The position numbers and the translations under genes were made by a program. This document shows positions 1-6,976 of a DNA stretch of 64,000 nucleotides, piece by piece. Every line of letters starts with the position of its first letter. The stretch's first letter is position 1. The notes beneath the pieces were generated by a model that saw only the letters and a list, made by a program, of their open reading frames with translations, made no database searches and was not told where the DNA came from. Source of the stretch: Pseudomonadota bacterium (GTDB lineage: Bacteria; Pseudomonadota; Gammaproteobacteria; Burkholderiales; Gallionellaceae); NCBI GenBank assembly GCA_021787435.1, contig JAJYLY010000007.1:62001-126000 (forward strand), written 5' to 3'.

Positions 1-322
1 CTTCAAATCGCTATCCAGCCGCAGCCGCAGCCCCTTGGCTTCGTGCTTGAAATCGTGTTGTAGGATGAAGCTTGGTCAATCGTCCGCATGCAGGTCTGCC
101 ATCAAATCGTCACCGTTGGCAAATCGCTTGTCCTTTCTCGGCGTATTCTTAAGCGGTTTTATATCGCGTCGAATTTTTCATCTTTTCGATGAAGATCGTC
201 ACCAAGCGTAATTGGAATTTCAATCAGGCGTGTTCAGCGCCAATATTGTCTTTTAGGGACAGCCAATCCCACATAAACCTATTGTGCAGCGTATAAATTC
301 TGATACGCTGCATATGGAGGAA
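1..322. other. Unassigned region at window edge
   Basis: No complete gene is recognised. On the minus strand the first about 80 bases read openly as a coding-like stretch (...HDFKHEAKGLRLRLDSDLK) that starts after a stop and runs off the window edge. It could be a remnant or the beginning of a gene outside the window. The rest is AT-rich and has stops in all frames. A hairpin at 285-312 lies just before the IS30 end. Confidence 0.3.
285..312. terminator. Perfect 10-bp hairpin next to the IS30 end
   Basis: TGCAGCGTAT (285-294) pairs perfectly with ATACGCTGCA (303-312) around an 8-base loop. There is no clear T tract, so it may be a factor-dependent terminator, an operator or a transcription barrier. 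It lies 10 bases outside the left inverted repeat of the IS30 element, so it may also have marked the target region. Confidence 0.35.
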
Positions 323-346
323 CGCGGATTCAAGTATGAAGTGCAA
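323..346. repeat. Left terminal inverted repeat of IS30 element
   Basis: Matches the reverse complement of 1347-1370 with three mismatches. The last codons of the transposase overlap it, as is common in this family. Confidence 0.8.
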
Positions 347-1270
347 CGCCTGATTTCAAGAATACCTGATTGGGGGTCTGGTATCCAAGTCGTTTTCTTG
401 GTCTGTTGTCCAATCGCTCCATCGCCATATCGATCTCCTGTTGTGTAATTGTGGTGAAATCCAGATCCTTTGGGAAATACTGCCGGATCAATCCATTGGT
501 GTTCTCGTTCGTGCCGCGCTCCCAGGAAGCATATGGATGTGCGAAATAGAAGTTGGCCTTCAGTTGCTTGCTGATCGCCTCATGCCCGGCGAACTCCCGC
601 CCATTGTCAGACGTAATGGTATGAACTTTTTTCCGGTAAGGCTTCAGAAGCTCAACCATCGCCTGACTGACGGCCTGCGAAGTCTTGCGTTCAACTTTGT
701 GAATCAGCGTGAACCCGGTCTTGCGCTCAACGATGCTGACAATGGCATGTTTGTGATTCCTGCCAATAACGGTATCAGCCTCCCAATCGCCAATCCTGCT
801 CCGCTCATCGACAATGGCTGGGCGAGATCTTCAATCGAGAGACGATTCGGAATGATGCCGCGCCGATCAGTTTTGCCGTAGCGCTTTTTGCGCTGCTTCT
901 GACAACGCAATTGCATCCATAGCAATCCTCCTGTTCGCTTGTCTGCATAAACGCGTTAATACACCGTCTCGTGACTGATGGCCGCATGCTCGCTTATTTG
1001 CTCAGGGCTCCATTGCTGCAGCAACTTCTCTTGCGCGAATTGCCAGGCGGCAGCGTCTATCATCCGGGCATTCTTCGCCCGTCGCTCTTCCGCCATGCTG
1101 TGAGCCTGTTTCGGGCGGTAGCCGCACTGACCGCGATTGTGGGACAACTCTCTGCTGATGGTCGATTCACTGCGCTCCAACACTTGGGCTATCTCGCTTT
1201 GTTTAAGTCCCGCCTTCTTCAGGGCGTAAATCTGGTATCGTTCTCCCAGGGTGAGGTGTGTGTAGTTCAT
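330..1270 (-). pseudogene. IS30-family transposase, interrupted
   Basis: The N-terminal part (MNYTHLTLGERYQIYALKK...) has the helix-turn-helix typical of IS30 transposases. The start is the ATG at 1268-1270. The reading frame is broken by an in-frame TAA at 956-958 (after ...SHETVY) and by an indel near 825-832, after the segment RRGIIPNRLSIED. Beyond the indel the frame resumes with GDWEADTVIG, TSDNGREF and ERGTNENTNGLIRQYFPK, so the D, D and E catalytic positions are all still readable. The product is therefore not made as a full enzyme. Two independent lesions suggest the element has been inactive for some time. Confidence 0.88.
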
Positions 1271-1346
1271 TTTTGCAATTTCGACTTGCCGGTCAAAAAG
1301 CATGGATGCTACCGCATCTCGCCCACTTGACCAGCGTTATTCAAAA

Positions 1347-1370
1347 TTGCATTTCAAACTTGAATTCGCG
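1347..1370. repeat. Right terminal inverted repeat of IS30 element
   Basis: Partner of 323-346. Its final base is also the first base of the GAGGA ribosome binding site of the antitoxin remnant that starts at 1380, so the insertion lies directly upstream of that gene. Confidence 0.8.
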
Positions 1371-1379
1371 AGGATCAAT

Positions 1380-1651
1380 ATGGCAACGTCTCCCAAGATT
1401 GAAGACTCGTTGAAAGGTCGCGTCCAGCTCCTCGCCAGCCAGCGCCGCCGCTCGCCCCGCTGGATCGTGCTCGAAGCCATTCGGCAGTACGTCGAGAGCG
1501 AGGAAGCGCGCGAGAGTTTCCAGCAGGAAGTCTTGGCACCCTGGGCGGCCTGCAAGGAAACAGGCTGACACCTGACGGGTCAGGAAATACGTACCTGGAT
1601 GAACACCTAGGCACTGATGGCGAAAATGCCGGTCCAGAGTCCCACAAGTAA
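1380..1651 (+). pseudogene. Ribbon-helix-helix antitoxin remnant
   Basis: The start ATG at 1380 is preceded by GAGGA (1370-1374). The first 62 residues (MATSPKIEDSLKGRVQLLAS, ...WIVLEAIRQYVESEEARESF) look like a CopG/RHH antitoxin of a ParD/RelB-type module. A TGA at 1566-1568 ends the frame, but the sense continues beyond it as HLTGQEIRTWMNT. After a one-base shift near 1608 it continues as GTDGENAGPESHK and ends at TAA 1649-1651. Restoring one codon (CGA for TGA) and one base gives an antitoxin of about 90 residues. The truncated 62-residue product could still bind DNA. Confidence 0.65.
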
Positions 1652-1933
1652 GTGTCACGGAAGGCACAGCGGAGGGTTTGAAGCGGTGCTGCGGTTCCTA
1701 GTCATCCAAGTTCCGGATGCAGTCAGGCTCGCTGGCCTAGCCAGCGAGGAGCAATTCCTGCTGTTGGGGACGGCACTCGACATTGGCCAGCCTTTCCCTG
1801 AAATGCCTGAGCTGCGCGAACTGGTGATTGCCTTCAGGGGCTCCGGCTATGTGGCCTCTTTGATCGCCACGAGCCTGCCGACGATGCTGTGTATGTTCTT
1901 GCCTTTTGATACCAGAGAGAGGTGGGCTGCTAA
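1652..1933 (+). pseudogene. RelE/ParE-like toxin remnant
   Basis: It follows the antitoxin remnant immediately, as a toxin would. The readable part includes FEAVLRFLVIQVPDAVRLAG and ...ELRELVIAFRGSGYVA, the latter close to the C-terminal strand of ParE/RelE toxins. After GYVA the frame shifts by one base (near 1854) and continues as LFDRHEPADDAVYVLAF, then an in-frame TGA (1907-1909, where an arginine codon is expected), then YQREVGC and TAA at 1931-1933. An early TGA is also present in the GTG-initiated N-terminal frame. The toxin is dead; assignment to the ParE/RelE fold is by pattern only. Confidence 0.55.
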
Positions 1934-2119
1934 TGAAGAACCAGCGCCTTGTGCTTGCGCCGCAAGATTGGTTAATACTTCCGTGCGCCGGCCCATGGAC
2001 TGACGAAATTCGTCACCCAGCTGACGGGATTTTGACGTTTGCAGACTGGTTTGATCTTCCGGGTTCTGTGCATGCGGTATGGCCAGAAATATTGCAATCG
2101 CCCTCCAGCCCGCACCAAC

Positions 2120-2147
2120 TCTACTGTCTACTGTCTACTGTCCTCTG
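2120..2147. repeat. Heptanucleotide tandem repeat (TCTACTG)
   Basis: Three perfect copies of TCTACTG (2120-2140) are followed by a fourth imperfect one, TCCTCTG. On the other strand the unit reads CAGTAGA. It belongs to a set of 7-bp-period tracts found at several places in the window (31565, 35232, 46036, 51566, 54681). It lies just upstream of the pilA promoter. Confidence 0.7.
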
Positions 2148-2159
2148 TCTTCCGAAGTC

Positions 2160-2175
2160 TGGCACGCCTATTGCT
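2160..2175 (+). promoter_or_regulatory. Sigma-54 (RpoN) promoter of pilA
   Basis: TGGCAC (2160-2165), five bases, then TTGCT (2171-2175) is a canonical -24/-12 element, with GG and GC ten bases apart. Transcription would start near 2186 and leave a leader of about 60 bases before the pilA ATG. RpoN-dependent pilA transcription driven by the PilS/PilR two-component system is established in Pseudomonas and relatives; PilR control here is inferred. Confidence 0.8.
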
Positions 2176-2244
2176 TTATTCCTGCCAAGGCGAATCGATA
2201 TGCGTCGGATCGCCCGGAATTAAATTAAACTCAAGGAGCTTGAA

Positions 2245-2700
2245 ATGAAAAAAGTACAACAAGGTTTTACCCTGATTGAACTGATGATCGTCGTAGCTAT
2301 CATCGGCATACTGGCCGCTGTGGCGATCCCTTCGTACCAGAACTACACCAAGAAGGCCAAGTTCACCGAGCTCGTGCTGGCAACAGCGCCTCTGAAGCAG
2401 GCTGTAGATGAGTGCGTGCAGTCGCAAGGCTTGGGAGCTGGTACACCTGTAACCGGCTGCGCGCCTGGATCGAATGGTATCCCTGCAAACCCTACAGCAA
2501 CCGGCATGATCGGCACAATTTTCACAGACCCATCTGGTAATGGCAAAATCACGGTAACGAGTGCAATTGGCGCGGGCTTGGTGGACAGCGTGAATACATA
2601 TTCGTATATCTTGGCACCGTCTGCTGTCAATAATAATGGAGGGGTTAACTGGTCCACAGACCCAACCAGCACTTGCCTTGCAGCTGGTCTTTGCAAGTAA
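2245..2700 (+). CDS. pilA: Type IV major pilin PilA
   Basis: A 151-residue prepilin. The leader MKKVQQG ends at a glycine and is cut before [20 protein letters not shown], giving Phe1 and Glu5 of mature type IVa pilins and the long hydrophobic assembly helix. The globular part has four cysteines; the last two (CLAAGLC) near the C-terminus probably form the disulfide of the D-region. The ribosome binding site AGGAG (2234-2238) sits seven bases before the ATG. Transcription is from the sigma-54 promoter at 2160 and a strong hairpin follows the stop. It builds the pilus fibre used in twitching, attachment and DNA uptake. A second, broken pilin lies at 4664, so this is the functional copy. Confidence 0.93.
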   Translation: MKKVQQGFTLIELMIVVAIIGILAAVAIPSYQNYTKKAKFTELVLATAPLKQAVDECVQSQGLGAGTPVTGCAPGSNGIPANPTATGMIGTIFTDPSGNGKITVTSAIGAGLVDSVNTYSYILAPSAVNNNGGVNWSTDPTSTCLAAGLCK

Positions 2701-2722
2701 CATGTTGTAGCCTAGCAGTTCA

Positions 2723-2755
2723 AGCAGAAGCCCCTCATTATGAGGGGCTTCTGCT
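2723..2755 (+). terminator. Terminator or attenuator after pilA
   Basis: A perfect 15-bp stem (AGCAGAAGCCCCTCA with its complement) closes on a TTA loop. The downstream flank lacks a long T run and instead holds the GGGGAGG ribosome binding site of the next gene (2757-2764). The hairpin may thus act as a partial terminator or a 3'-end stabiliser that sets a high pilA to downstream ratio. Confidence 0.75.
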
Positions 2756-2770
2756 ATTGGGGAGGCCTTT

Positions 2771-4372
2771 ATGAGCTATATGAGCATGAACCGTCGCTGG
2801 ATATTTGGATTGTTGCTACTGGCAGCCGTAACACTGCTGTATGGATGGTTCCTGTGGAACCCGATCGTGTTTGACGACAAACCGTTTTTCACGGTCGATA
2901 TGAAAGGAAACTTTCCTGTTTCCAACTATCACTTCTCGCTGCTCGAATTGCGCTCCCTGCCTTATGCATCACTTGCCTGGACGAAGGCAGCATTCGGTCT
3001 GGATTTGATCAATTTCAGGCTGGGCAATCTGGCGCTTCATGCCATGGCGGTGTTGGCGCTGTTTTATTTTCTCGAAAAACTGATCGATGCGGTGCATGGT
3101 GAGAACGCACGCCTTGCCGCATTTTTTGCAGCACTTTTGTTTGCCCTGCATCCCGTTGCGGTCTATGGCGCCGGTTATCTGGCGCAGCGCACTATCGTGA
3201 TGGCAATGCTGTTCAGTCTGCTGGCGATGTTGGTCTATGTGCATGGCAGTGCACGAGGCAAGTCGCAGTGGTTATGGGCCAGCGTGCCGCTATATTATCT
3301 GGCCGTGTTCTCAAAGGAACACGCCGTCATGCTGCCTGCGGTTCTGCTGACCTTGACGGTGCTGCTGCATGAGGATTGGTTGGCAAAGCTCCGGCAACGC
3401 TGGGCAGTTTTTTCAGCCTACGCCGCCATTGCAATATACGTATTGCTTGCAAAAAAAGGCATTCTGGGTTCGGTGTATGAAATCAATGCGTCGGAGATGC
3501 TAGAAAAAATAGATGGGGGAGTGCACAGCTATCTGCTCAGCATCCTGACGCAAAGCGGGTTGTTCTTCAAATATCTGCTGCTATGGCTCGTGCCCAATCC
3601 AGCCTGGATGTCGGTGGATATACGCGAGCCGTTTGCCAGAAACCTGTTATCCCCTTATTGGTTTGGCGTTTTGGGTTATATCGGATACGGTGTATTGGCA
3701 GCCAAACTGTTGATCAAGCGCGGTGTAGCAGGCGTAATCGGCTTTGTGATGCTGTTTCCTTGGCTGATGTTTGCTACCGAGTTCTCCACGGTGCGCATAC
3801 AGGAGAGTTTCGTGCTGTATCGCAGTTATATCTGGATGCCGTTGCTGATGGTGGCGATTCCTTTACTGCTCTTGAAGCTGGGACCGAGAGTAGCGCTGCT
3901 AGCCTTGAGCCTGATTGCCATCCTGATGGTGCCACTGGCTTGGGATAGATTGACCACCTTTTCACATCCGCTGTTGTTGTGGGACGATGCGGCGAAACTG
4001 GTGGAGGGCAAGCCGTATTTGCCGGGAATGGAACGCATCTATCATAACCGTGGAATTGCGCTGTCCAAGACAAAAATGAAACAGGACGCGATTGCTGATT
4101 ATACGACCGCAATCAGAATGAAACCCGATTACATCTACGCCTACAATGACAGAGGGGCGGCCTACGCATCACTGGGGCGTTACACAGAAGCCCTGAACGA
4201 TTTCAATGAAGCGATCCACCTCAAGCCGGATTATGGCTTGCCCTATATCGGGCGGGGCTTGATGCTGGAGAAATCTGGGCGTTTTGAGGAAGCCAAAAAC
4301 AGCTTCGGCGAGGCCTGTCAGTTGGGATATCAGTCAGCTTGCGTTAAATTAGATCAGTCTGTTGCGAAATAG
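2771..4372 (+). CDS. GT-C-like membrane protein with C-terminal TPRs; candidate pilin O-glycosyltransferase
   Basis: A 533-residue protein with a hydrophobic N-terminal domain of many membrane segments (about 10-410) and three tetratricopeptide repeats (about 423-524: YHNRGIALSKTKMKQDAIAD, YNDRGAAYASLGRYTEALND, YIGRGLMLEKSGRFEEAKNS). After the first membrane helix comes VFDDKPF (Asp35, Asp36), the place where GT-C glycosyltransferases carry their acidic motif. An SKEHAVMLPAVLL segment near 181 resembles the SKEQG motif of the TMTC family of transmembrane-TPR O-mannosyltransferases. The family match is from motif and architecture only. It starts 70 bases after pilA with GGAGG ahead of the ATG and probably shares its transcript. 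In other bacteria pilin glycosyltransferases (TfpO, TfpW) are encoded beside pilA, so a role in modifying PilA is a reasonable inference. Alternative: an unrelated TPR membrane protein. Confidence 0.7.
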   Translation: MSYMSMNRRWIFGLLLLAAVTLLYGWFLWNPIVFDDKPFFTVDMKGNFPVSNYHFSLLELRSLPYASLAWTKAAFGLDLINFRLGNLALHAMAVLALFYFLEKLIDAVHGENARLAAFFAALLFALHPVAVYGAGYLAQRTIVMAMLFSLLAMLVYVHGSARGKSQWLWASVPLYYLAVFSKEHAVMLPAVLLTLTVLLHEDWLAKLRQRWAVFSAYAAIAIYVLLAKKGILGSVYEINASEMLEKIDGGVHSYLLSILTQSGLFFKYLLLWLVPNPAWMSVDIREPFARNLLSPYWFGVLGYIGYGVLAAKLLIKRGVAGVIGFVMLFPWLMFATEFSTVRIQESFVLYRSYIWMPLLMVAIPLLLLKLGPRVALLALSLIAILMVPLAWDRLTTFSHPLLLWDDAAKLVEGKPYLPGMERIYHNRGIALSKTKMKQDAIADYTTAIRMKPDYIYAYNDRGAAYASLGRYTEALNDFNEAIHLKPDYGLPYIGRGLMLEKSGRFEEAKNSFGEACQLGYQSACVKLDQSVAK

Positions 4373-4663
4373 ACGGCTTCGTTCCAACTAGAAATTGGAA
4401 TTAGATTTCGAGGTTTGCCCAAGGTAGCGGTCAGCTTGGCGCTTTCGTAAAAAATCGGCGAAATCCGGTACCCTGCTGACAAAAGCTGTTTATGTTGATT
4501 TGGTATTCTAGACGAATTAATAAAATAAATTAAATGGTTAGTGAATTGGTACGAACCTTGCTTGATAGCAGATCCGGGCGGATTGATTCTCAAGCCAGTT
4601 TTAATAAAGATTAATCGTGGAGGCGTTCAAGTTGAAAAAATACAAATAACCTGTAAAGAAAGG

Positions 4664-4995
4664 ATGCACCCGTTTGTCAGGTCTCAAGAAGGTTTTACGC
4701 TGATCGAATTGATGATCGTCGTCGCCATCATCGTCAAAATATGGCCGCTGTAGCGATTCATCTGTACCTGAATTACACCAAGAAAGCCAAGTTTATCGAA
4801 CTGGTTCAGGCAACTGCAACGCTTAAGCAATCCGTGGAAGAGTGCCTGCAATCTAAAGGGCTGGCAACTGGCTCCAATGGTCTGCCAGTTCTGCCTGCTA
4901 CAACCGGAATGATCAGGTCGTTTAATCAAAGCATCGGTGTCGATAATGCGAATGACACAATCACTTGGCAACAGATCCTGCAAGTACTTGCTTGA
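4664..4995 (+). pseudogene. Second type IV pilin, frameshifted
   Basis: The ATG at 4664 begins a leader MHPFVRSQEG followed by [13 protein letters not shown], a class III prepilin signal. Compared with pilA (ATCATCGGCATACTGGCC) the sequence here is ATCATCGTCAAAATATGGCC, two bases longer, which throws the frame out inside the hydrophobic helix. The other frame continues as [20 protein letters not shown] and runs to the stop at 4993-4995. A further pilin-like scrap (QITITDPTGHQ) follows. The C-terminal cysteines of PilA are missing. It probably arose as a tandem duplicate of pilA. It is not expressed as a pilin unless the frameshift is bypassed. Confidence 0.8.
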
Positions 4996-5052
4996 GCCTT
5001 GGACTTTACAAATAACAATTACTGATCCGACAGGCCATCAGTAATTGCAGGT

Positions 5053-5172
5053 TCAGATGTAACTTTGCGCGCTTGGTACCTTGCGGCGTCCGCCTTGCGT
5101 GACGATGAACATGCGTACTGACTGTTCCACGTCCGGTGACACGACGATGTTCCAGCGCACGGTATTCATCAT
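5053..5172 (-). pseudogene. Truncated ribbon-helix-helix antitoxin-like ORF
   Basis: A minus-strand ORF of 39 residues begins MMNTVRWNIVVSPDVEQSVR, followed by MFIVTQGGRRK, which resembles the first half of RHH proteins of the form TVRWNIAVS..TDQALRMFLA. A good ribosome binding site (GAAGGA) lies ahead of the start. The expected second helix (KGDLSRFIEEAV) is absent and the frame stops at 5053-5055. It is either a decayed antitoxin or a short relic. No partner toxin is recognised next to it. Confidence 0.45.
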
Positions 5173-5419
5173 GATGTCCTTCATCAATGTTTGTACATAT
5201 AGGTATTTTTACACTTAAATCTAGTAATTTTTGCAATTGTCGGGTGAAATTCTGTTGCGAGTTTTTGATCTGTCCTGCTTTGTAACCATGATTGCAGGTA
5301 AGGTCAAAGGGGGAGGCCTTGAAAACATTCATTTGTGGATGGCGGGCGCGAAAGAGAAATGGTTGAACGGGAATCTGGATACCGGGTTCACCTTTTCACG
5401 CTATGATACCGCGCTCTAG

Positions 5420-5544
5420 GTGGCTAATGTTGATGTAGTGATGCTGGTTGCATTGATCACCAGCGAGAGCTTGGAGCATATGGGGCTGAAAGGGGCTCTG
5501 AGGCCTATGCGCTGATCAAGACGTCCCGAATCGTCAACGCATGA
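5420..5544 (+). pseudogene. Remnant of a molybdate-binding Mop/TOBE domain
   Basis: The reading VANVDVVMLVALITSESLEH, then MGLK, then after a small frame shift AYALIKTSRIVNA, ending at TGA 5542-5544, matches the C-terminal half of Mop domains (..ITxESxExLGLKxGxEAYALIKxSxV). A TAG lies directly before it at 5417-5419. It sits ten bases upstream of modA, where a ModE regulator or molbindin gene would be expected. The unbroken gene may once have been the first gene of the mod operon. No other ModE-like gene is visible in the window. Confidence 0.55.
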
Positions 5545-5553
5545 GGAGAAAAA

Positions 5554-6294
5554 GTGCTGCACAGAATAATCCTGTTGATGCTCTTCTGCCGGGTGGCCAT
5601 TGCAGGCGAAGTGAGCGCGGCGGTGGCGGCGAACTTCGCAGCACCTGCAAGACAGATCGCTGCGCTTTTCGGGAAGGAGACGGGCAACAGGGTAAGGCTC
5701 AGCATCGGAGCTACCGGAAAATTCTACGCGCAAATAAGGGGCGGTGCGCCGTTCGACGTGTTGCTCGCGGCGGATGAGGAGACGCCAAAGCTGCTTGAGC
5801 AGCAGAATCTGGCTGTGGCCGCTTCCGGTTTTGTGTATGCTGAGGGCAGGTTGGTGCTGTGGAGTGCGAAGCCTGGATATGTGGACGGCAAGGGCGCGGT
5901 GCTGGGTGCGGGCAATTACAACAAAATTGCTTATGCGGATCCCAAGCTCGCCCCTTACGGCAGGGCGGCCGTGGAAGCCCTGCAGAACATGAGTCTGTGG
6001 GAGAAGGTGCGGGGCAGGATGGTCACCGGCGAGAGCATAGGCCAAGCATATCAGTTCGCTGCCTCCGGCAATGCAGAGCTCGCCTTCATCGCGCTGTCGC
6101 AGATCATGAAGGAAGGCCGCGTGAGTCAGGGCTCGTGGTGGGTAGTGCCCGAAAATCTGTACAGGCCGATCAGGCAGACAGCGGTCGAACTGACTGCGGC
6201 CCGTGACAAGGATGCGGCTCATTCCTTTCTTGCATTCATGAAAGGCAGGGAAGCGGAAAACATCATCAAAGGCTACGGTTACGGACTGCACTAA
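5554..6294 (+). CDS. modA: Molybdate ABC transporter substrate-binding protein ModA
   Basis: A 246-residue periplasmic binding protein that captures molybdate or tungstate for ModBC. A signal peptide (MLHRIILLMLFCRVAIAG) is followed by EVSAAVAANFAAPARQIAAL, the usual ModA opening, and by SIGATGKFYAQI, which carries the oxyanion-binding serine. The motif GAPFDVLLAADEE and the C-terminal SGNAELAFIALSQI are also typical. The start is GTG at 5554, with GAGGAG at 5543-5548. It is the first gene of a close run: modB begins four bases after its stop. Molybdenum uptake supports molybdopterin enzymes such as nitrate reductase. Confidence 0.93.
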   Translation: MLHRIILLMLFCRVAIAGEVSAAVAANFAAPARQIAALFGKETGNRVRLSIGATGKFYAQIRGGAPFDVLLAADEETPKLLEQQNLAVAASGFVYAEGRLVLWSAKPGYVDGKGAVLGAGNYNKIAYADPKLAPYGRAAVEALQNMSLWEKVRGRMVTGESIGQAYQFAASGNAELAFIALSQIMKEGRVSQGSWWVVPENLYRPIRQTAVELTAARDKDAAHSFLAFMKGREAENIIKGYGYGLH

Positions 6295-6298
6295 TACC

Positions 6299-6976
6299 AT
6301 GACGCACGATGATCTCGAGGCAATCTGGCTTACGCTTAAGCTTGCGGCCACCACCACCTGCCTGCTTTTGTTATTAGCGACTCCGCTTGCATGGTGGCTG
6401 GCGGCGAAAGATAGCTGGCACAGGAAAGTGGTCTCGGCGCTGGTGGCGCTACCCCTAATCTTGCCGCCCAGCGTGCTGGGCTACTACCTGCTTCTGCTGT
6501 TGGGGCCGGATGGCGCTGTCGGCAGGCTGACCAGTCTGCTGCATCTGGGCATGCTGCCTTTCACCTTCCGTGGCCTTGTTGCGGGCTCCGTGCTGTTCTC
6601 GCTGCCCTTTGCGGTGCAGCCCATCCAGAGCGCATTCGAGGCGATAGGAAAGCGCCCGCTGGAAGTGGCGGCCACCCTGCGCGCGAATGCCTGGGACCGT
6701 TTTCTTAGCGTGGCGCTTCCGCTCGCGCGCCCGGGATTTTTCACGGCGACGATACTCGCCTTCGCGCATACCGTCGGCGAATTCGGCGTGGTGCTGATGC
6801 TGGGCGGAAACATACAGGGCGAAACGCGGGTAGTGTCTGTCGCGATCTACAATCACGCGGAGGCGATGGAATACGGCGCTGCCAATCTGCTCGCAGGCGG
6901 CATGGTGCTTTTCTCGTTTGCCGTGCTGCTTATGCTCTACCTTGCAGGCGGCAGATTCTGGAAGGTAGCGCGATGA
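6299..6976 (+). CDS. modB: Molybdate ABC transporter permease ModB
   Basis: A 225-residue inner-membrane permease with about five helices. The cytoplasmic EAA loop that contacts ModC is readable as EVAATLRANAWDRFLSVALP followed by LARPGF. LPPSVLGYYLLLLLG is conserved in ModB. The 3' end overlaps modC by four bases (ATGA), indicating translational coupling. Confidence 0.94.
   Translation: MTHDDLEAIWLTLKLAATTTCLLLLLATPLAWWLAAKDSWHRKVVSALVALPLILPPSVLGYYLLLLLGPDGAVGRLTSLLHLGMLPFTFRGLVAGSVLFSLPFAVQPIQSAFEAIGKRPLEVAATLRANAWDRFLSVALPLARPGFFTATILAFAHTVGEFGVVLMLGGNIQGETRVVSVAIYNHAEAMEYGAANLLAGGMVLFSFAVLLMLYLAGGRFWKVAR

Larger units (their letters stand above)
323..1370 (-). mobile_element. IS30-family insertion sequence, decayed
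   Basis: The element is about 1.05 kb, a normal size for IS30 elements. It is bounded by 24-bp inverted repeats (323-346 and 1347-1370) that match at 21 of 24 positions. It carries one minus-strand transposase that is broken. An AGGA sequence occurs beside both ends (318-321 and 1371-1374, one base off on the left), but a target duplication cannot be assigned with certainty. The transposase would have to be supplied in trans for movement. Confidence 0.85.

Noticed and set aside
441..1330. Plus-strand ORFs across the IS30 element
   Set aside because: They are antisense to the recognisable transposase and show no protein pattern.
2120..2147. CRISPR-like direct repeats
   Set aside because: Unit is 7 bp without spacers; it is a simple tandem tract.
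1906..2223. A 105-residue + strand ORF between the toxin remnant and pilA
   Set aside because: It runs through the heptamer tract and over the sigma-54 promoter, has no family resemblance, and its codons look random.
5006..5332. 108-residue minus-strand ORF
   Set aside because: It overlaps the RHH-like remnant in a different frame and has no recognisable pattern; the RHH frame is the better reading.
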